This document shows, piece after piece, positions 1-7,916 of a stretch of DNA of 64,000 nt. The position numbers and the translations under genes were made by a program. The notes beneath the pieces were generated by a model. It was not told where the DNA came from and did no database searches. It saw only the letters and a list, made by a program, of their open reading frames with translations. Origin of the DNA: Bacteroidales bacterium (lineage in GTDB: Bacteria; Bacteroidota; Bacteroidia; Bacteroidales; UBA932); NCBI GenBank assembly GCA_017534745.1, contig JAFXVX010000005.1:62001-126000 (forward strand), read 5' to 3'. The first letter of the stretch is position 1. Every line of letters begins with the position of its first letter.

Positions 1-348
1 GAATGCAACGCCGACGGCACGACCGACTACGGCTACTTCTGGAGCAGCGGCGCCAAGGCCGTCGTCTCCCGCCACCAGGTGACTCTCGACGTCTCCTACG
101 CCTTCACAAATCCCGTCTCCCTCTATCTCGGAGCGGGCTACGGCGTCAGGGCCCTCTACTGGCAGGACTCCGAAGGCGCCTGGGCGAAGGTCCGGGACCG
201 CAGCTTCCGCAGCGTCGCCCTTGACGCCGGCCTCCTCATCCACCCCATCCCGAAAGGACCGACCAAAGGCCTCACCTTCCTCGCCGGCATCTCCTATATC
301 CCCCGCACCTACCTCGACGTCGAGGCCGGCCTCGCCTGGCGCTTCTGA
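1..348 (+). CDS. C-terminal part of an outer-membrane beta-barrel protein (5' truncated by window)
   Basis: The reading frame is open from base 1 and ends at a TGA at 346-348, so only the last 115 residues are seen. They alternate polar and hydrophobic residues (segments such as VTLDVSYAF, LYLGAGYGV, VALDAGLLI) and end in GLAWRF. A terminal aromatic Phe after a beta-strand is the usual BAM recognition signal of outer-membrane barrels. The family cannot be named from this piece. The last codons (GLAWRF and stop) are copied again 1024 bases downstream in non-coding DNA, see the repeat entries. Confidence 0.7.
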   Translation, partial: ECNADGTTDYGYFWSSGAKAVVSRHQVTLDVSYAFTNPVSLYLGAGYGVRALYWQDSEGAWAKVRDRSFRSVALDAGLLIHPIPKGPTKGLTFLAGISYIPRTYLDVEAGLAWRF

Positions 349-395
349 GCCGGCGTAGTGTCAACGAGGCTCCATAGAGACGGAGCCTTGCTGAC
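328..395. repeat. Direct repeat copy 1 (overlaps the end of the first gene)
   Basis: This stretch recurs at 1352-1419 at an offset of exactly 1024 bases with only a few mismatches. It starts inside the last codons of the outer-membrane protein gene (GGCCTCGCCTGGCGCTTCTG), crosses the stop codon and runs into a palindrome arm GTGTCAACGAGGCTCC (358-373). Compared with copy 2, copy 1 holds an extra segment with its own palindrome, TGACGAAAA (392-400) and TTTTCGTCA (407-415), before the closing arm GGAGCCTCGTTGACAC at 434-449. Confidence 0.85.
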
Positions 396-449
396 GAAAA
401 CCGCCATTTTCGTCAATGACCCTCCACCCCCACGGAGCCTCGTTGACAC
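358..449. repeat. Nested palindrome, possible terminator or REP-like element
   Basis: The outer arms GTGTCAACGAGGCTCC (358-373) and GGAGCCTCGTTGACAC (434-449) are perfect complements of 16 bases. Inside lies a second perfect inverted repeat of nine bases (392-400 and 407-415). It follows the stop codon of the first gene by about 10 bases, so it could end transcription, but there is no T-run after it. A GTCATTTCGAGC motif at 483-494 just downstream is the same 12-mer that starts the repeats inside infB. Confidence 0.6.
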
Positions 450-547
450 CCCAAACCACATTCCGAGCGTCAGGCCCCCCTCGTCATTTCGAGCAGAGGC
501 GCCAAACCGAGTGTGAGACAAAACACTGCCGAGTTAGTGATTGGGGG

Positions 548-578
548 TTTGTTCGTATCACATTTTTTTATACTTTTG
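548..578 (+). promoter_or_regulatory. Orphan Bacteroidota-type promoter with no clear gene
   Basis: TTTG at 548-551 and TACTTTTG at 571-578 are separated by 19 bases, matching the -33/-7 consensus of this phylum. Predicted transcription starts near 583. The only start codon close behind is ATG at 600, opening a 33-codon frame (MRTGCYHTARRLCLPCHEKV then 13 more residues, four Cys and four His) that ends at 701. No family is recognised. The transcript region also holds a GGAGGC-TGT-GCCTCC hairpin and, at 743-772, two mutually exclusive stems. It may be a small RNA or a leader read through into hicB. Confidence 0.5.
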
Positions 579-785
579 CAAAAGAAGTTTGCGACACTAA
601 TGCGCACTGGTTGTTATCATACCGCGAGGAGGCTGTGCCTCCCCTGCCATGAGAAGGTTCATCACCGGTGTACCGCAGACATTCCTGTAGCCCAAGGCTA
701 AACAGCACACTTCTTTTCCCATTCAAGCCCCCATGACGACCGGTCTCAATTCATTGATGAGACTGGAGTCTCTTTGTAGAAAAAT

Positions 786-816
786 TTGTTTTGCAACTAA
801 AAAACAGTTACATTTG
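786..816 (+). promoter_or_regulatory. Promoter of hicB
   Basis: TTTG (786-789), 19 bases, then TACATTTG (809-816). The ATG of hicB follows 19 bases after the -7 box. This fits the start at 836 rather than the upstream in-frame TTG at 791, which would lie inside the promoter. Confidence 0.6.
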
Positions 817-835
817 CCATGGGAACAAAAGGATC

Positions 836-1345
836 ATGAACACACTGAAGTACAAAGGCTATATCGGCTCAGTCGCCTATAGCGAACCCGACAAGGTTTT
901 CTTCGGAAAACTGGAAGGTATTGACGGCCTCGTCAACTACGAGGGCGAGTCGGTGCAGGAACTGACCGCAGCATTCAGGGAGGCAGTCGATGACTACCTC
1001 ATCTTCTGCGAGGAACACAATCTAAAGCCGGAGAAAAGTTACACCGGGACGTTTAATATTAGGATCACTCCGGCGATCCACAGGGACATCGCGAACCTCG
1101 CCGCCGAGGCGGGCGTTTCCATCAACTCCTTCGTTAAGCGCGCCCTCGCCGAAGCCGTCAAGCATCCCTGGGTGGAGCCCGGCTCCCTCATCACCGAATT
1201 CGGCCACGAAAGCCCCACCGTCCCCATGCTCATGGAGCCCAAAGCCGCCTACGGCAAGCGCACAAAGGTCCAACTCACCCTCCCCGAAAAGGACCTCCCC
1301 CTCGCCCGTGACCTCGCCGGCCGCCTCGGCTGGGAAGCCGAGTAA
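836..1345 (+). CDS. HicB-family antitoxin-like protein, no HicA partner
   Basis: The protein has 169 residues. The N-terminal part (KYKGYIGSVAYSEPDKVFFGKLEGI, about residues 4-28, then VNYEGESVQELTAAFREAVDDYL) is the HicB RNase-H-like fold. About residues 76-105 (TFNIRITPAIHRDIANLAAE, then GVSINSFVKRAL) form a ribbon-helix-helix DNA-binding motif, so it should bind DNA as a repressor. The last 60 residues are an extra tail. HicB normally neutralises the mRNA interferase HicA from the adjoining gene, but no HicA-like frame lies within the flanking sequence, so this is an orphan that may act only as a regulator. The start at 836 is chosen from HicB conservation and the promoter position. The gene lies between two direct repeats. 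Confidence 0.85.
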   Translation: MNTLKYKGYIGSVAYSEPDKVFFGKLEGIDGLVNYEGESVQELTAAFREAVDDYLIFCEEHNLKPEKSYTGTFNIRITPAIHRDIANLAAEAGVSINSFVKRALAEAVKHPWVEPGSLITEFGHESPTVPMLMEPKAAYGKRTKVQLTLPEKDLPLARDLAGRLGWEAE

Positions 1346-1351
1346 TCCCCA

Positions 1352-1421
1352 GGCCTCGCCTGGCGCTTCTGAGCGGGCGTAGTGTCAACGAGGCTCCAGA
1401 GAGACGGAGCCTCGTTGACAC
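1352..1421. repeat. Direct repeat copy 2 with perfect 16-bp palindrome
   Basis: This is the second copy of the 328-395 repeat, starting seven bases after the hicB stop codon. It repeats the tail of the outer-membrane gene (same reading GLAWRF-stop, but with no gene in front), then GTGTCAACGAGGCTCC (1382-1397), loop AGAGAGAC, and GGAGCCTCGTTGACAC (1406-1421). The hairpin would be a strong structure after hicB but lacks a T-run. Confidence 0.85.
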
Positions 1422-1469
1422 CACAACCACATTCAAGCGGCGAGCCGGTGCAGGTTGAAGGAAAATTAT

Positions 1470-1477
1470 TATATTTG
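1470..1477 (+). promoter_or_regulatory. -7 box in front of the HAMP-like gene
   Basis: TATATTTG matches TAnnTTTG and ends six bases before the ATG at 1484. A well-spaced -33 TTTG is not obvious. If transcription starts 4-7 bases after the box, the mRNA is leaderless. Confidence 0.5.
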
Positions 1478-1483
1478 CGAGTT

Positions 1484-2305
1484 ATGTTCAATAAGATCAA
1501 AAACAGGATCGGGATGTTCTCCCTGTCGATGAAGACGAAGCTGACGCTGGCGCTGGCGTCGATCGCGCTGATGCTTCTGATCTCCAGCCTAATTTCCATA
1601 CTCGAGTATTCAAGGATGGACAACTACGTCTCGGAGCTTATCTCCGACGACATAGCGAGCATCAACGTCGCCCAGAGACTAGCCTCCGTGGTGGACAGCT
1701 ATAACCTTGGGATTCTGGCAGTTATCGGCGACGAGTCCATAAGCGCCCTGCCGGACTTCGACCAGGAGGGCTTCCTAGCCCACTGCGACTCGCTCAAGGG
1801 CTCCATCACAGAGAAGCGGCTGCTTCCCCTCGCCGATTCGGTCCTCTATTCCTACTCGGCCTACATGCTCGCCTCCCTGGAGCTCGAGGAAGTCATCAAG
1901 TCCGACTTCATTGACACAAGGACATGGTACTTCGAGCGCCTCCAGCCGTTTTTCAACCATCTGCGTTCCGACATCGACGCCCTGTCGAGCGGCATCTACG
2001 ACGACCTCCAGCAGCACTCCGCGACCTTCGAGAGGGGCTTCTACCGGAGCATCATCCCCGGCGCGGTCGCAGCGGGAGCGGGCATAGTCCTCGTCGCGAT
2101 GCTTCTCTTCTTCATCCTGGTGTTCTACGTGAACCCCCTCTACAGGATGCTGGACAACCTGGACAGTTACCGCTCCTTCGGCAAGCCCTACAGCTACACC
2201 TTTGACGGCGACGACCAACTGACCGAGCTCAACGCCGGCATCACCGACCTCGTCAGCGAGAACCGCCAGCTCAAAAAGCGAATCACTTCCCTGAAGCAGC
2301 AATGA
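1484..2305 (+). CDS. Two-TM membrane protein with HAMP-like tail, no output domain
   Basis: The protein has 273 residues. A first membrane helix (about residues 19-40) is followed by about 150 mostly helical extracytoplasmic residues, a second membrane helix (about 190-216), and a 57-residue cytoplasmic tail that begins NPLYRMLDNLDSY and has a GDDQLTELNAGI segment. This is the layout of the sensor half of histidine kinases or chemoreceptors: a helical bundle, a membrane helix and a HAMP-like linker. The protein stops there, with no kinase or methyl-accepting domain. Its stop overlaps the trkH start (ATGA at 2302), so the two are co-translated and it may sense or regulate for TrkH. The ATG at 1484 follows the -7 box by six bases. 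Confidence 0.7.
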   Translation: MFNKIKNRIGMFSLSMKTKLTLALASIALMLLISSLISILEYSRMDNYVSELISDDIASINVAQRLASVVDSYNLGILAVIGDESISALPDFDQEGFLAHCDSLKGSITEKRLLPLADSVLYSYSAYMLASLELEEVIKSDFIDTRTWYFERLQPFFNHLRSDIDALSSGIYDDLQQHSATFERGFYRSIIPGAVAAGAGIVLVAMLLFFILVFYVNPLYRMLDNLDSYRSFGKPYSYTFDGDDQLTELNAGITDLVSENRQLKKRITSLKQQ

Positions 2306-3756
2306 GCCTGAAAGTCATATCGAGGAACGTCGGCTTCGCCCTGCTCGTCAGTGCGCTGTTTATGCTGCTGTCCGTACTGGTCTCGGTGCTGAACGGCAAC
2401 GACAGCGGCCTCTCCGCCCTCCTGATAAGCTTTTCAATCACATTCATAACCGGCATCTTCCCCTTCTTCTTCGTCCGGAAGACAAGCCGCATCACCCTTC
2501 GTGAGGGCTACGTCATCATCGTGCTCTCATGGCTCCTGTCGTTCATCTTCGGCATGCTGCCCTACGCCCTCTGGGGCGGGCCCTTCACTGTCGATAACGC
2601 CTGGTTCGAAAGCGTCTCCGGTTTCACGACGACCGGTGCGACGATCCTCGAGGACATCGAGGCGCTGCCCCGGAGCCTCCTCTTCTGGAGGGCTTCGACC
2701 CACTTTATAGGCGGCTTGGGAGTCGTGGTCTTCCTCCTCCTGATCATCCCAACTTCCAGCCCGGTCCGGCTCCGCCTGACCCAGATGGAATTGTCATCCC
2801 TCTCGAAGGAGACCTACCACACCCGCTCCGACAAGACCGTCCGCATATTCGCCTACGTCTATCTCGGTATCTGCGCGACCTCGTTCTTTAGCTATTGGGC
2901 CGCCGGGATGCCCGCCTTCGACGCCATCTGCCACGCCTTCAGCGTGTCGGCGACCGGAGGGTTCTCTCCAAAGAACTTCTCCATCGGCGCCTACGACTCC
3001 ATCCCCATCAACATCCTCACGATGGTTTTCATGCTGGCGAGCTCCATCCACTTCGGAATCATTTATATTATCTTCGCGACCAGGACCCTGAGGCCGCTCA
3101 GGAATCCCATCCTTAGGTTTTACCTGTCGTATCTTGTGGTCGCGACAATAATCTGCATGGTCTCCCTCAAAGTCGGCGGATACGAGCAGACCTGGGGCAA
3201 AGCGCTGATGGACAGCAGTTTCACTGTACTTTGCTACGCATCGACGACAGGCTTTGCCATCTGTGACAACTCCACCTGGCCGATGCTCCCCTGCTTTGTC
3301 ATAATGATGGTCGGCATAGTCTGCGGCTGCGCGGGCTCCACGACAGGCGGCGTCAAGTCCGACCGCATCGTGATGCTCACAAAGGCCGTCGAGCGTCAGG
3401 TGCGCTCTATTCTCCACCCTTCCGCCGTGACGGAGATCAAAATCGGCCGCAGCATCCTCCGCGACGAGGAGGTCTATCCGCACCTTCTGTACCTGTCGAT
3501 GTTCCTGATTTTCATGCTGATATCCATCGCACTGACCCTGTTCACGGGGACCTCCGGCAGCGATGCAATCTCAGGTTCCATATCCTCGATATGCAACGTC
3601 GGGCCGGCGCTCGGCGACCTCGGCACCCACGGCAATTTCAACGGACAGAACACCGCGACCAAATTCATCTTCACCCTCGACATGTTCCTCGGCCGCCTGG
3701 AGATGTATCCGCTCCTCGCCGTCGTGTCTATGATATTCTCGAGAAAGAAAAACTAG
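2302..3756 (+). CDS. trkH: TrkH-family potassium uptake protein
   Basis: This 484-residue polytopic inner-membrane protein forms the channel of a Trk/Ktr-type K+ uptake system. The four selectivity-filter loops are visible: SGFTTTGATIL, SATGGFS, ASTTGFA and GCAGSTTGGVKSDR. Length is normal for the family. No TrkA or KtrA regulatory gene (RCK domain) is beside it, so the gating subunit must be encoded elsewhere or replaced. The upstream overlapping HAMP-like gene is the only partner in the operon besides the helicase 6 bases downstream. Confidence 0.93.
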   Translation: MSLKVISRNVGFALLVSALFMLLSVLVSVLNGNDSGLSALLISFSITFITGIFPFFFVRKTSRITLREGYVIIVLSWLLSFIFGMLPYALWGGPFTVDNAWFESVSGFTTTGATILEDIEALPRSLLFWRASTHFIGGLGVVVFLLLIIPTSSPVRLRLTQMELSSLSKETYHTRSDKTVRIFAYVYLGICATSFFSYWAAGMPAFDAICHAFSVSATGGFSPKNFSIGAYDSIPINILTMVFMLASSIHFGIIYIIFATRTLRPLRNPILRFYLSYLVVATIICMVSLKVGGYEQTWGKALMDSSFTVLCYASTTGFAICDNSTWPMLPCFVIMMVGIVCGCAGSTTGGVKSDRIVMLTKAVERQVRSILHPSAVTEIKIGRSILRDEEVYPHLLYLSMFLIFMLISIALTLFTGTSGSDAISGSISSICNVGPALGDLGTHGNFNGQNTATKFIFTLDMFLGRLEMYPLLAVVSMIFSRKKN

Positions 3757-3762
3757 CGCGCG

Positions 3763-5193
3763 ATGGACAGGGCGGAACTACTGAGACGCCGGTTCACCGA
3801 AGCGCTCCCCTACTCACCTACAGACTCACAGGCCGGGCTTTTCGAAGCCCTGTCCCGTTTCATAACGACAGACGACGGAGACATCCACGTCGTCCGGGGA
3901 TACGCCGGCACGGGCAAGACGACCGCAATCGCGGCGGTCGTCAGCGTGCTCTCGGAGCTCGGTATCCACTGCATCCTGCTGGCCCCGACAGGACGGGCTG
4001 CAAAGGTCCTGTCCCGCTACACCGGCCGCCACGCCGGCACCATCCACAAGCAGATTTACCGCCAGAAATCCCTCGGCGCGGACGGCTACGGCCAGTTCTC
4101 CCTCGCGCCCAACAAGGCTAAAAGTACCCTTTTCATAGTCGATGAAGTCTCTCTCATAGGCATCGACAGCCAGCAGCAGACCCTCGCCGCCTTCGGCACG
4201 GGGAACCTGCTGGAGGACCTTGTCACCTACCTCCGTGCCGGCGACGACTGCAGGATGATACTCATCGGTGACGACGCCCAGCTTCCCCCCGTCGGGCTGG
4301 AGGCTTCGCCGGCCCTCAGCGAGGAGTATATGTCCGCCTTCGGCGGGGTAGGTTTCTCAACCATGACCGAAGTCGTCCGCCAGCAGGGCGAGAGCGGCAT
4401 CCTCGCCAACGCGACGATGCTCCGCGAGCGCATCTCGGCCGGCGAGACCGACATCCCCGTGGATGAGACCGGCTTCTCGGTCGAGGGCTTCGACGACATT
4501 GAGAGGATCTCCGGCGGTGAACTGATTGACACCCTCTCCGGGGCCTACTCCGCCTACGGAGAAGACGAAACGGTAGTTATCTGCCGTTCGAACAAGAGGG
4601 CCCTCCGATACAACGCCGGCATCCGCGCGATGGTCCAGTACAAGGAAGAGCGGCTCCTGAGAGGCGACAAACTGATGGTCGTGAAAAACTGCTACCAGTT
4701 TCTGGACGACGTAGAGGAGATGGACTACATCGCCAACGGCGACATAGTCCGCCTCGAAAAGATCTGGGGGCACGAGGAGCGTTACGGGCTCCATTTCGCT
4801 ACTGCCCGCCTCTCCTTCCCGGACTACGACGGCCTCGAGATCGAGGCGAAGGTTATTCTCGACACCCTCGACAGCGAAAGCGCCTCTCTCTCCTACGAGC
4901 AGTCGAACACCCTCTACCAGGGCGTCAGCGCCGACTACGCCCACCTCAGGACGAAGAAAAAAATCTACAGTGCCGTCCGCGAAGACCCCTATTTCAATGC
5001 TTTACAGCTAAAATACGCCGACGCCATCACATGCCACAAGTCGCAGGGCGGCGAGTGGCGGTGCGTCTTCGTGGATAACCCCGTTTGGCAGGATGCCCTC
5101 ACGACAGACGACCTCAAGTGGCTCTACACCGCCATCACAAGGGGCATCGAAAAAGTATATCTTGTCAATTTCAAAGACGAAATGTTCCGATGA
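3763..5193 (+). CDS. RecD-like superfamily 1 DNA helicase / AAA ATPase
   Basis: The protein has 476 residues. Motif I (GYAGTGKTT) lies at about 46-54, motif II (FIVDEVSLI) at about 124-132, motif III contains GDDAQLPPVG, and the C-terminal motif (ITCHKSQGGEW, later LYTAITRG) is the UvrD_C_2 region. This is the core of an exodeoxyribonuclease V alpha-like 5'-3' helicase, shorter than RecD2 because the N-terminal helix-hairpin-helix part is missing. No recB or recC lies nearby, so it probably works alone in DNA repair. It starts 6 bases after trkH and its stop overlaps the next start (ATGA at 5190). Confidence 0.85.
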   Translation: MDRAELLRRRFTEALPYSPTDSQAGLFEALSRFITTDDGDIHVVRGYAGTGKTTAIAAVVSVLSELGIHCILLAPTGRAAKVLSRYTGRHAGTIHKQIYRQKSLGADGYGQFSLAPNKAKSTLFIVDEVSLIGIDSQQQTLAAFGTGNLLEDLVTYLRAGDDCRMILIGDDAQLPPVGLEASPALSEEYMSAFGGVGFSTMTEVVRQQGESGILANATMLRERISAGETDIPVDETGFSVEGFDDIERISGGELIDTLSGAYSAYGEDETVVICRSNKRALRYNAGIRAMVQYKEERLLRGDKLMVVKNCYQFLDDVEEMDYIANGDIVRLEKIWGHEERYGLHFATARLSFPDYDGLEIEAKVILDTLDSESASLSYEQSNTLYQGVSADYAHLRTKKKIYSAVREDPYFNALQLKYADAITCHKSQGGEWRCVFVDNPVWQDALTTDDLKWLYTAITRGIEKVYLVNFKDEMFR

Positions 5194-7040
5194 AACGTAT
5201 CCTTGCAGCCATACTCATCCTCACCTGCCTCACTGCCGAAGCAGCTGAAGAGACCAACCTCACCTTCTCTCCCGACTCGACCCTCGCCGCATTTACCCGT
5301 ACGGGAGACTTATATATTAAGGTAATAAAGGACTCGCGCGAGATCAGGCTGACCCGCGACGGCTCATCCCTTGTGATGAATGGCTACGCTTCGTGGGTCT
5401 ATTACGAGGAAATCTTCGGAAGACCTTCCAAATACAGGGCCTTCTGGTGGTCGCCGGACGGAAAGAAACTGGCTTTCTACCGTTTCGACGACAGCCGCGT
5501 CCCCCTATTCCCCATCTATTCCGCCGACGGGCAGGACGGGGTGCTGCGCGAGACCCGTTACCCAAAGGCCGGGGAGAATAACCCGGAGGTCCGGATTGGC
5601 TTTGTAGATGTGCAGAAGGCCGTTTCAAAAAAGAAAACGAAGATAGTCTGGGCCGACACCGAACCTTCAGAAGACTGCTACTACGGCACCCCTTTCTGGA
5701 GGGGCGACTCAAAGGTCTTCTACCTCCAGAAAGAGCCTCGCATCCAGAACACGCTGGACCTCTATGCCGTGGATCCTTCGACCGGGAAAAAGGCCCCTGT
5801 TTACCACGAAAGCGTCCCGACCTGGCTGGACTGGATCGACGGGATGCTCTTTTCCGAGGAGGGCCTCTTCATGGTCCGTTCCTTCGAGGATAACTGGCAG
5901 CAGATCTACTTCCTCTCCTACGACGGGAAGACTCTTAAAAAGCTCACCGACGGGCCTCTCTGGCGGGTTTCCCTGAGGAAACTCGACGGAGAGGGCGGCC
6001 TCTTTTTCACGGCAAGGCTCACCGACCGCCTTCGCACAGGGATATATCACCTGAAAGCCGACGGGACCGTCGAAGCGGTCTCCGATCCCGCTTTCCATGT
6101 GATGCGCGCCAATTTCTCCGAAGACGGCACCATCACGGCGACCCTTTCCAACACGAAGACTCCGCCGTTCACCGTCCGTTACTCAAAGGGATCCGCCGAG
6201 ACCATCAAGGAGCCGGCCGCCGTAGGGCCCGACGCCACTCTCCCTGAGATAGTTAACATCGAAAACGATGGCTTCTCCCTCCCAGGACTAATCACCCTTC
6301 CGGAAGGGTTCGACCCTTCGAAGAAATATCCCGTCCACATTTATATTTACGGCGGTCCCGACACCCCGGTCGTCGCCGACACCTGGAGGGGCGAGGGCAA
6401 CTGGTTTACCCGTAACGGCATCATCGACTGCCGCCTCGACTGCAGGGCGGCCGGCCACGACGGCAGGAAGGGCCTCGAGAGCATCTACCGCCGTCTCGGC
6501 GAAGGCGAGACGCGCGATTTTATCGCCTGGGCGAAGTATCTGGGGAATCTGCCGTATGTAGATCGTGAAAAAATAGGCGTTGAAGGCTTCTCCTTCGGCG
6601 GGACCATGACCGCGAGGCTTCTCCTCACCGCCTCGGAGTACTTCCGTTTCGGCGTAGCCGGAGGCGGCGTCTATGACTGGCGCCTTTACGACACCCACTA
6701 CACCGAGCGCTTCATGTCCACCCCGGAACTGAACCCGGATGGTTATGCCTCCAGCGCAGTCGTATCAATGGTTGAGAAATACCCCGTGGAGGCCGGCGCC
6801 CGCCTGTCAGGCTCCCCGGTTGTGCTCAAACTCACCCACGGCACAGGCGACGACAACGTCCACTTCCAGAATACCTTACAACTTGTCAAGGCACTGCAGA
6901 ATGCCGGGAAGGGATTTGAACTCATGATATATCCCGACGGGATGCACGGCTACAGGGAACTGCAGGCCGCCCACTCGGACGCCTCAGACGAGGCCTTCTG
7001 GCTTGAACATCTTGCGGGAAGGGTGGTGCTCCAGGATTGA
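5190..7040 (+). CDS. S9 family peptidase, dipeptidyl peptidase IV-like
   Basis: The protein has 616 residues. A signal peptide (MKRILAAILILTCLTAEAAE) targets it to the periplasm. The N-terminal part is a beta-propeller (DPPIV_N, segments such as WSPDGKKLAFYRFDD) and the C-terminal part an alpha/beta hydrolase. The catalytic triad reads Ser468 in GFSFGG, Asp554 in GTGDDNVHF and His586 in DGMHGY. It should release N-terminal dipeptides from peptides. Length is a little below the usual 700 or more. The ATG at 5190 is chosen because of the signal peptide and the ATGA overlap with the helicase gene. Its 3' end overlaps the convergent xerD by 57 bases. Confidence 0.9.
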   Translation: MKRILAAILILTCLTAEAAEETNLTFSPDSTLAAFTRTGDLYIKVIKDSREIRLTRDGSSLVMNGYASWVYYEEIFGRPSKYRAFWWSPDGKKLAFYRFDDSRVPLFPIYSADGQDGVLRETRYPKAGENNPEVRIGFVDVQKAVSKKKTKIVWADTEPSEDCYYGTPFWRGDSKVFYLQKEPRIQNTLDLYAVDPSTGKKAPVYHESVPTWLDWIDGMLFSEEGLFMVRSFEDNWQQIYFLSYDGKTLKKLTDGPLWRVSLRKLDGEGGLFFTARLTDRLRTGIYHLKADGTVEAVSDPAFHVMRANFSEDGTITATLSNTKTPPFTVRYSKGSAETIKEPAAVGPDATLPEIVNIENDGFSLPGLITLPEGFDPSKKYPVHIYIYGGPDTPVVADTWRGEGNWFTRNGIIDCRLDCRAAGHDGRKGLESIYRRLGEGETRDFIAWAKYLGNLPYVDREKIGVEGFSFGGTMTARLLLTASEYFRFGVAGGGVYDWRLYDTHYTERFMSTPELNPDGYASSAVVSMVEKYPVEAGARLSGSPVVLKLTHGTGDDNVHFQNTLQLVKALQNAGKGFELMIYPDGMHGYRELQAAHSDASDEAFWLEHLAGRVVLQD

Positions 7041-7874
7041 CTTCTGCCAGGATTCAGTGTCAATGTGAGTGTAGATTTCGGTCGTGAGGATGCTCTCGTG
7101 GCCGAGCATCTCCTGCACTGCGCGAAGGTCGGCCCCGTTCTCAATCAGGTGAGTAGCAAACGAATGACGGAAGGTGTGAGGGGAAATTTCCTTGACGATT
7201 CCGGCGGCGAGCGCCTGCTTTTTCACAAGGTTGAACATTGAAACCCTGGACAGCGGCCGGCCGTTCTTGTTGAGAAAAACTATATCGGAGAACTCCGGAT
7301 CGGCGTCCCAGCGCGCCGCCAGCCACGCCTTAAGCGCATCGGCCGCAACCTCGCCGAGCGGCACTATCCTCTGCTTGTCGCCCTTTCCAATCACACTGAT
7401 GTATTCTTCATCGAAAAAGATACTGGAAATGCGGAGCCCGACGGCCTCGCTCACGCGGAGCCCGCACCCGTAGAGCACCTCCAGGATCGCCCGGTCGCGA
7501 AGACCGGCGGGCGTCCCGGTGTCCACCGAATCCATAATGGCGTCCACTTCCTCGACGGAAAGCACCGATGGGAGATAACGGCCTATCTTCGGCGACTCGA
7601 CCCCGTCGCAGGGATTGTCCTCCCTCTCCCCTTCCATGACGAGCCAGGTGAAAAAGGAGCGTAAAGCGCTGAGTATCCGCGCTTCGGAACGCTTTGAGAT
7701 GTTGTTCTCGGCGAGATAACCCAGATAACCCACGATGTCCTCGGTCTTCGAAGTCACGCTGCCCCACTCGGAGGAGAGAAAAGCCTCGACATCACCCGTG
7801 TAGGCTTTCACGGTGTGCTCGGACATCCCCCTTTCGAGCGAGAGATAGTAGTTGTAGTCGTCCAGGACAGCCAT
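6984..7874 (-). CDS. xerD: Tyrosine recombinase XerD
   Basis: The protein has 296 residues, the normal Xer length. The N-terminal SAM-like core-binding domain covers about residues 1-88. The catalytic residues are Arg140 (GCGLRVSEA), Lys164 (IGKGDKQR), His233 and Arg236 (SPHTFRHSF), His259 (LGHES) and Tyr268 (EIYTH). It should resolve chromosome dimers together with an XerC partner; a second Xer-type gene lies at 53043-53963. There is no phage or integron context, so this is the housekeeping enzyme. Its start codon lies eight bases after a -7 box. Confidence 0.9.
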   Translation of the reverse strand: MAVLDDYNYYLSLERGMSEHTVKAYTGDVEAFLSSEWGSVTSKTEDIVGYLGYLAENNISKRSEARILSALRSFFTWLVMEGEREDNPCDGVESPKIGRYLPSVLSVEEVDAIMDSVDTGTPAGLRDRAILEVLYGCGLRVSEAVGLRISSIFFDEEYISVIGKGDKQRIVPLGEVAADALKAWLAARWDADPEFSDIVFLNKNGRPLSRVSMFNLVKKQALAAGIVKEISPHTFRHSFATHLIENGADLRAVQEMLGHESILTTEIYTHIDTESWQKSILEHHPSRKMFKPEGLV

Positions 7875-7882
7875 TGCAAAAG

Positions 7883-7910
7883 CAAATATAGATTTTTTTT
7901 GTTACATTTG
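7883..7910. promoter_or_regulatory. Divergent overlapping promoters, xerD and clostripain-like gene
   Basis: On the minus strand TATATTTG (complement of 7883-7890) lies eight bases before the xerD ATG. On the plus strand TACATTTG (7903-7910) lies six bases before a GTG at 7917. The two -7 boxes are only 12 bases apart, so polymerase binding at the two should compete. Confidence 0.55.
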
Positions 7911-7916
7911 CTGGTT

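Noticed and set aside
349..835. A hicA toxin gene or tRNA gene in the gap before hicB
   Set aside because: No HicA motif in any frame and no cloverleaf with a TTCGA-type arm could be found.
6984..7874. Phage or integron integrase
   Set aside because: Length, motifs and core-gene context fit housekeeping XerD; no att site, repeats or cargo genes are seen.
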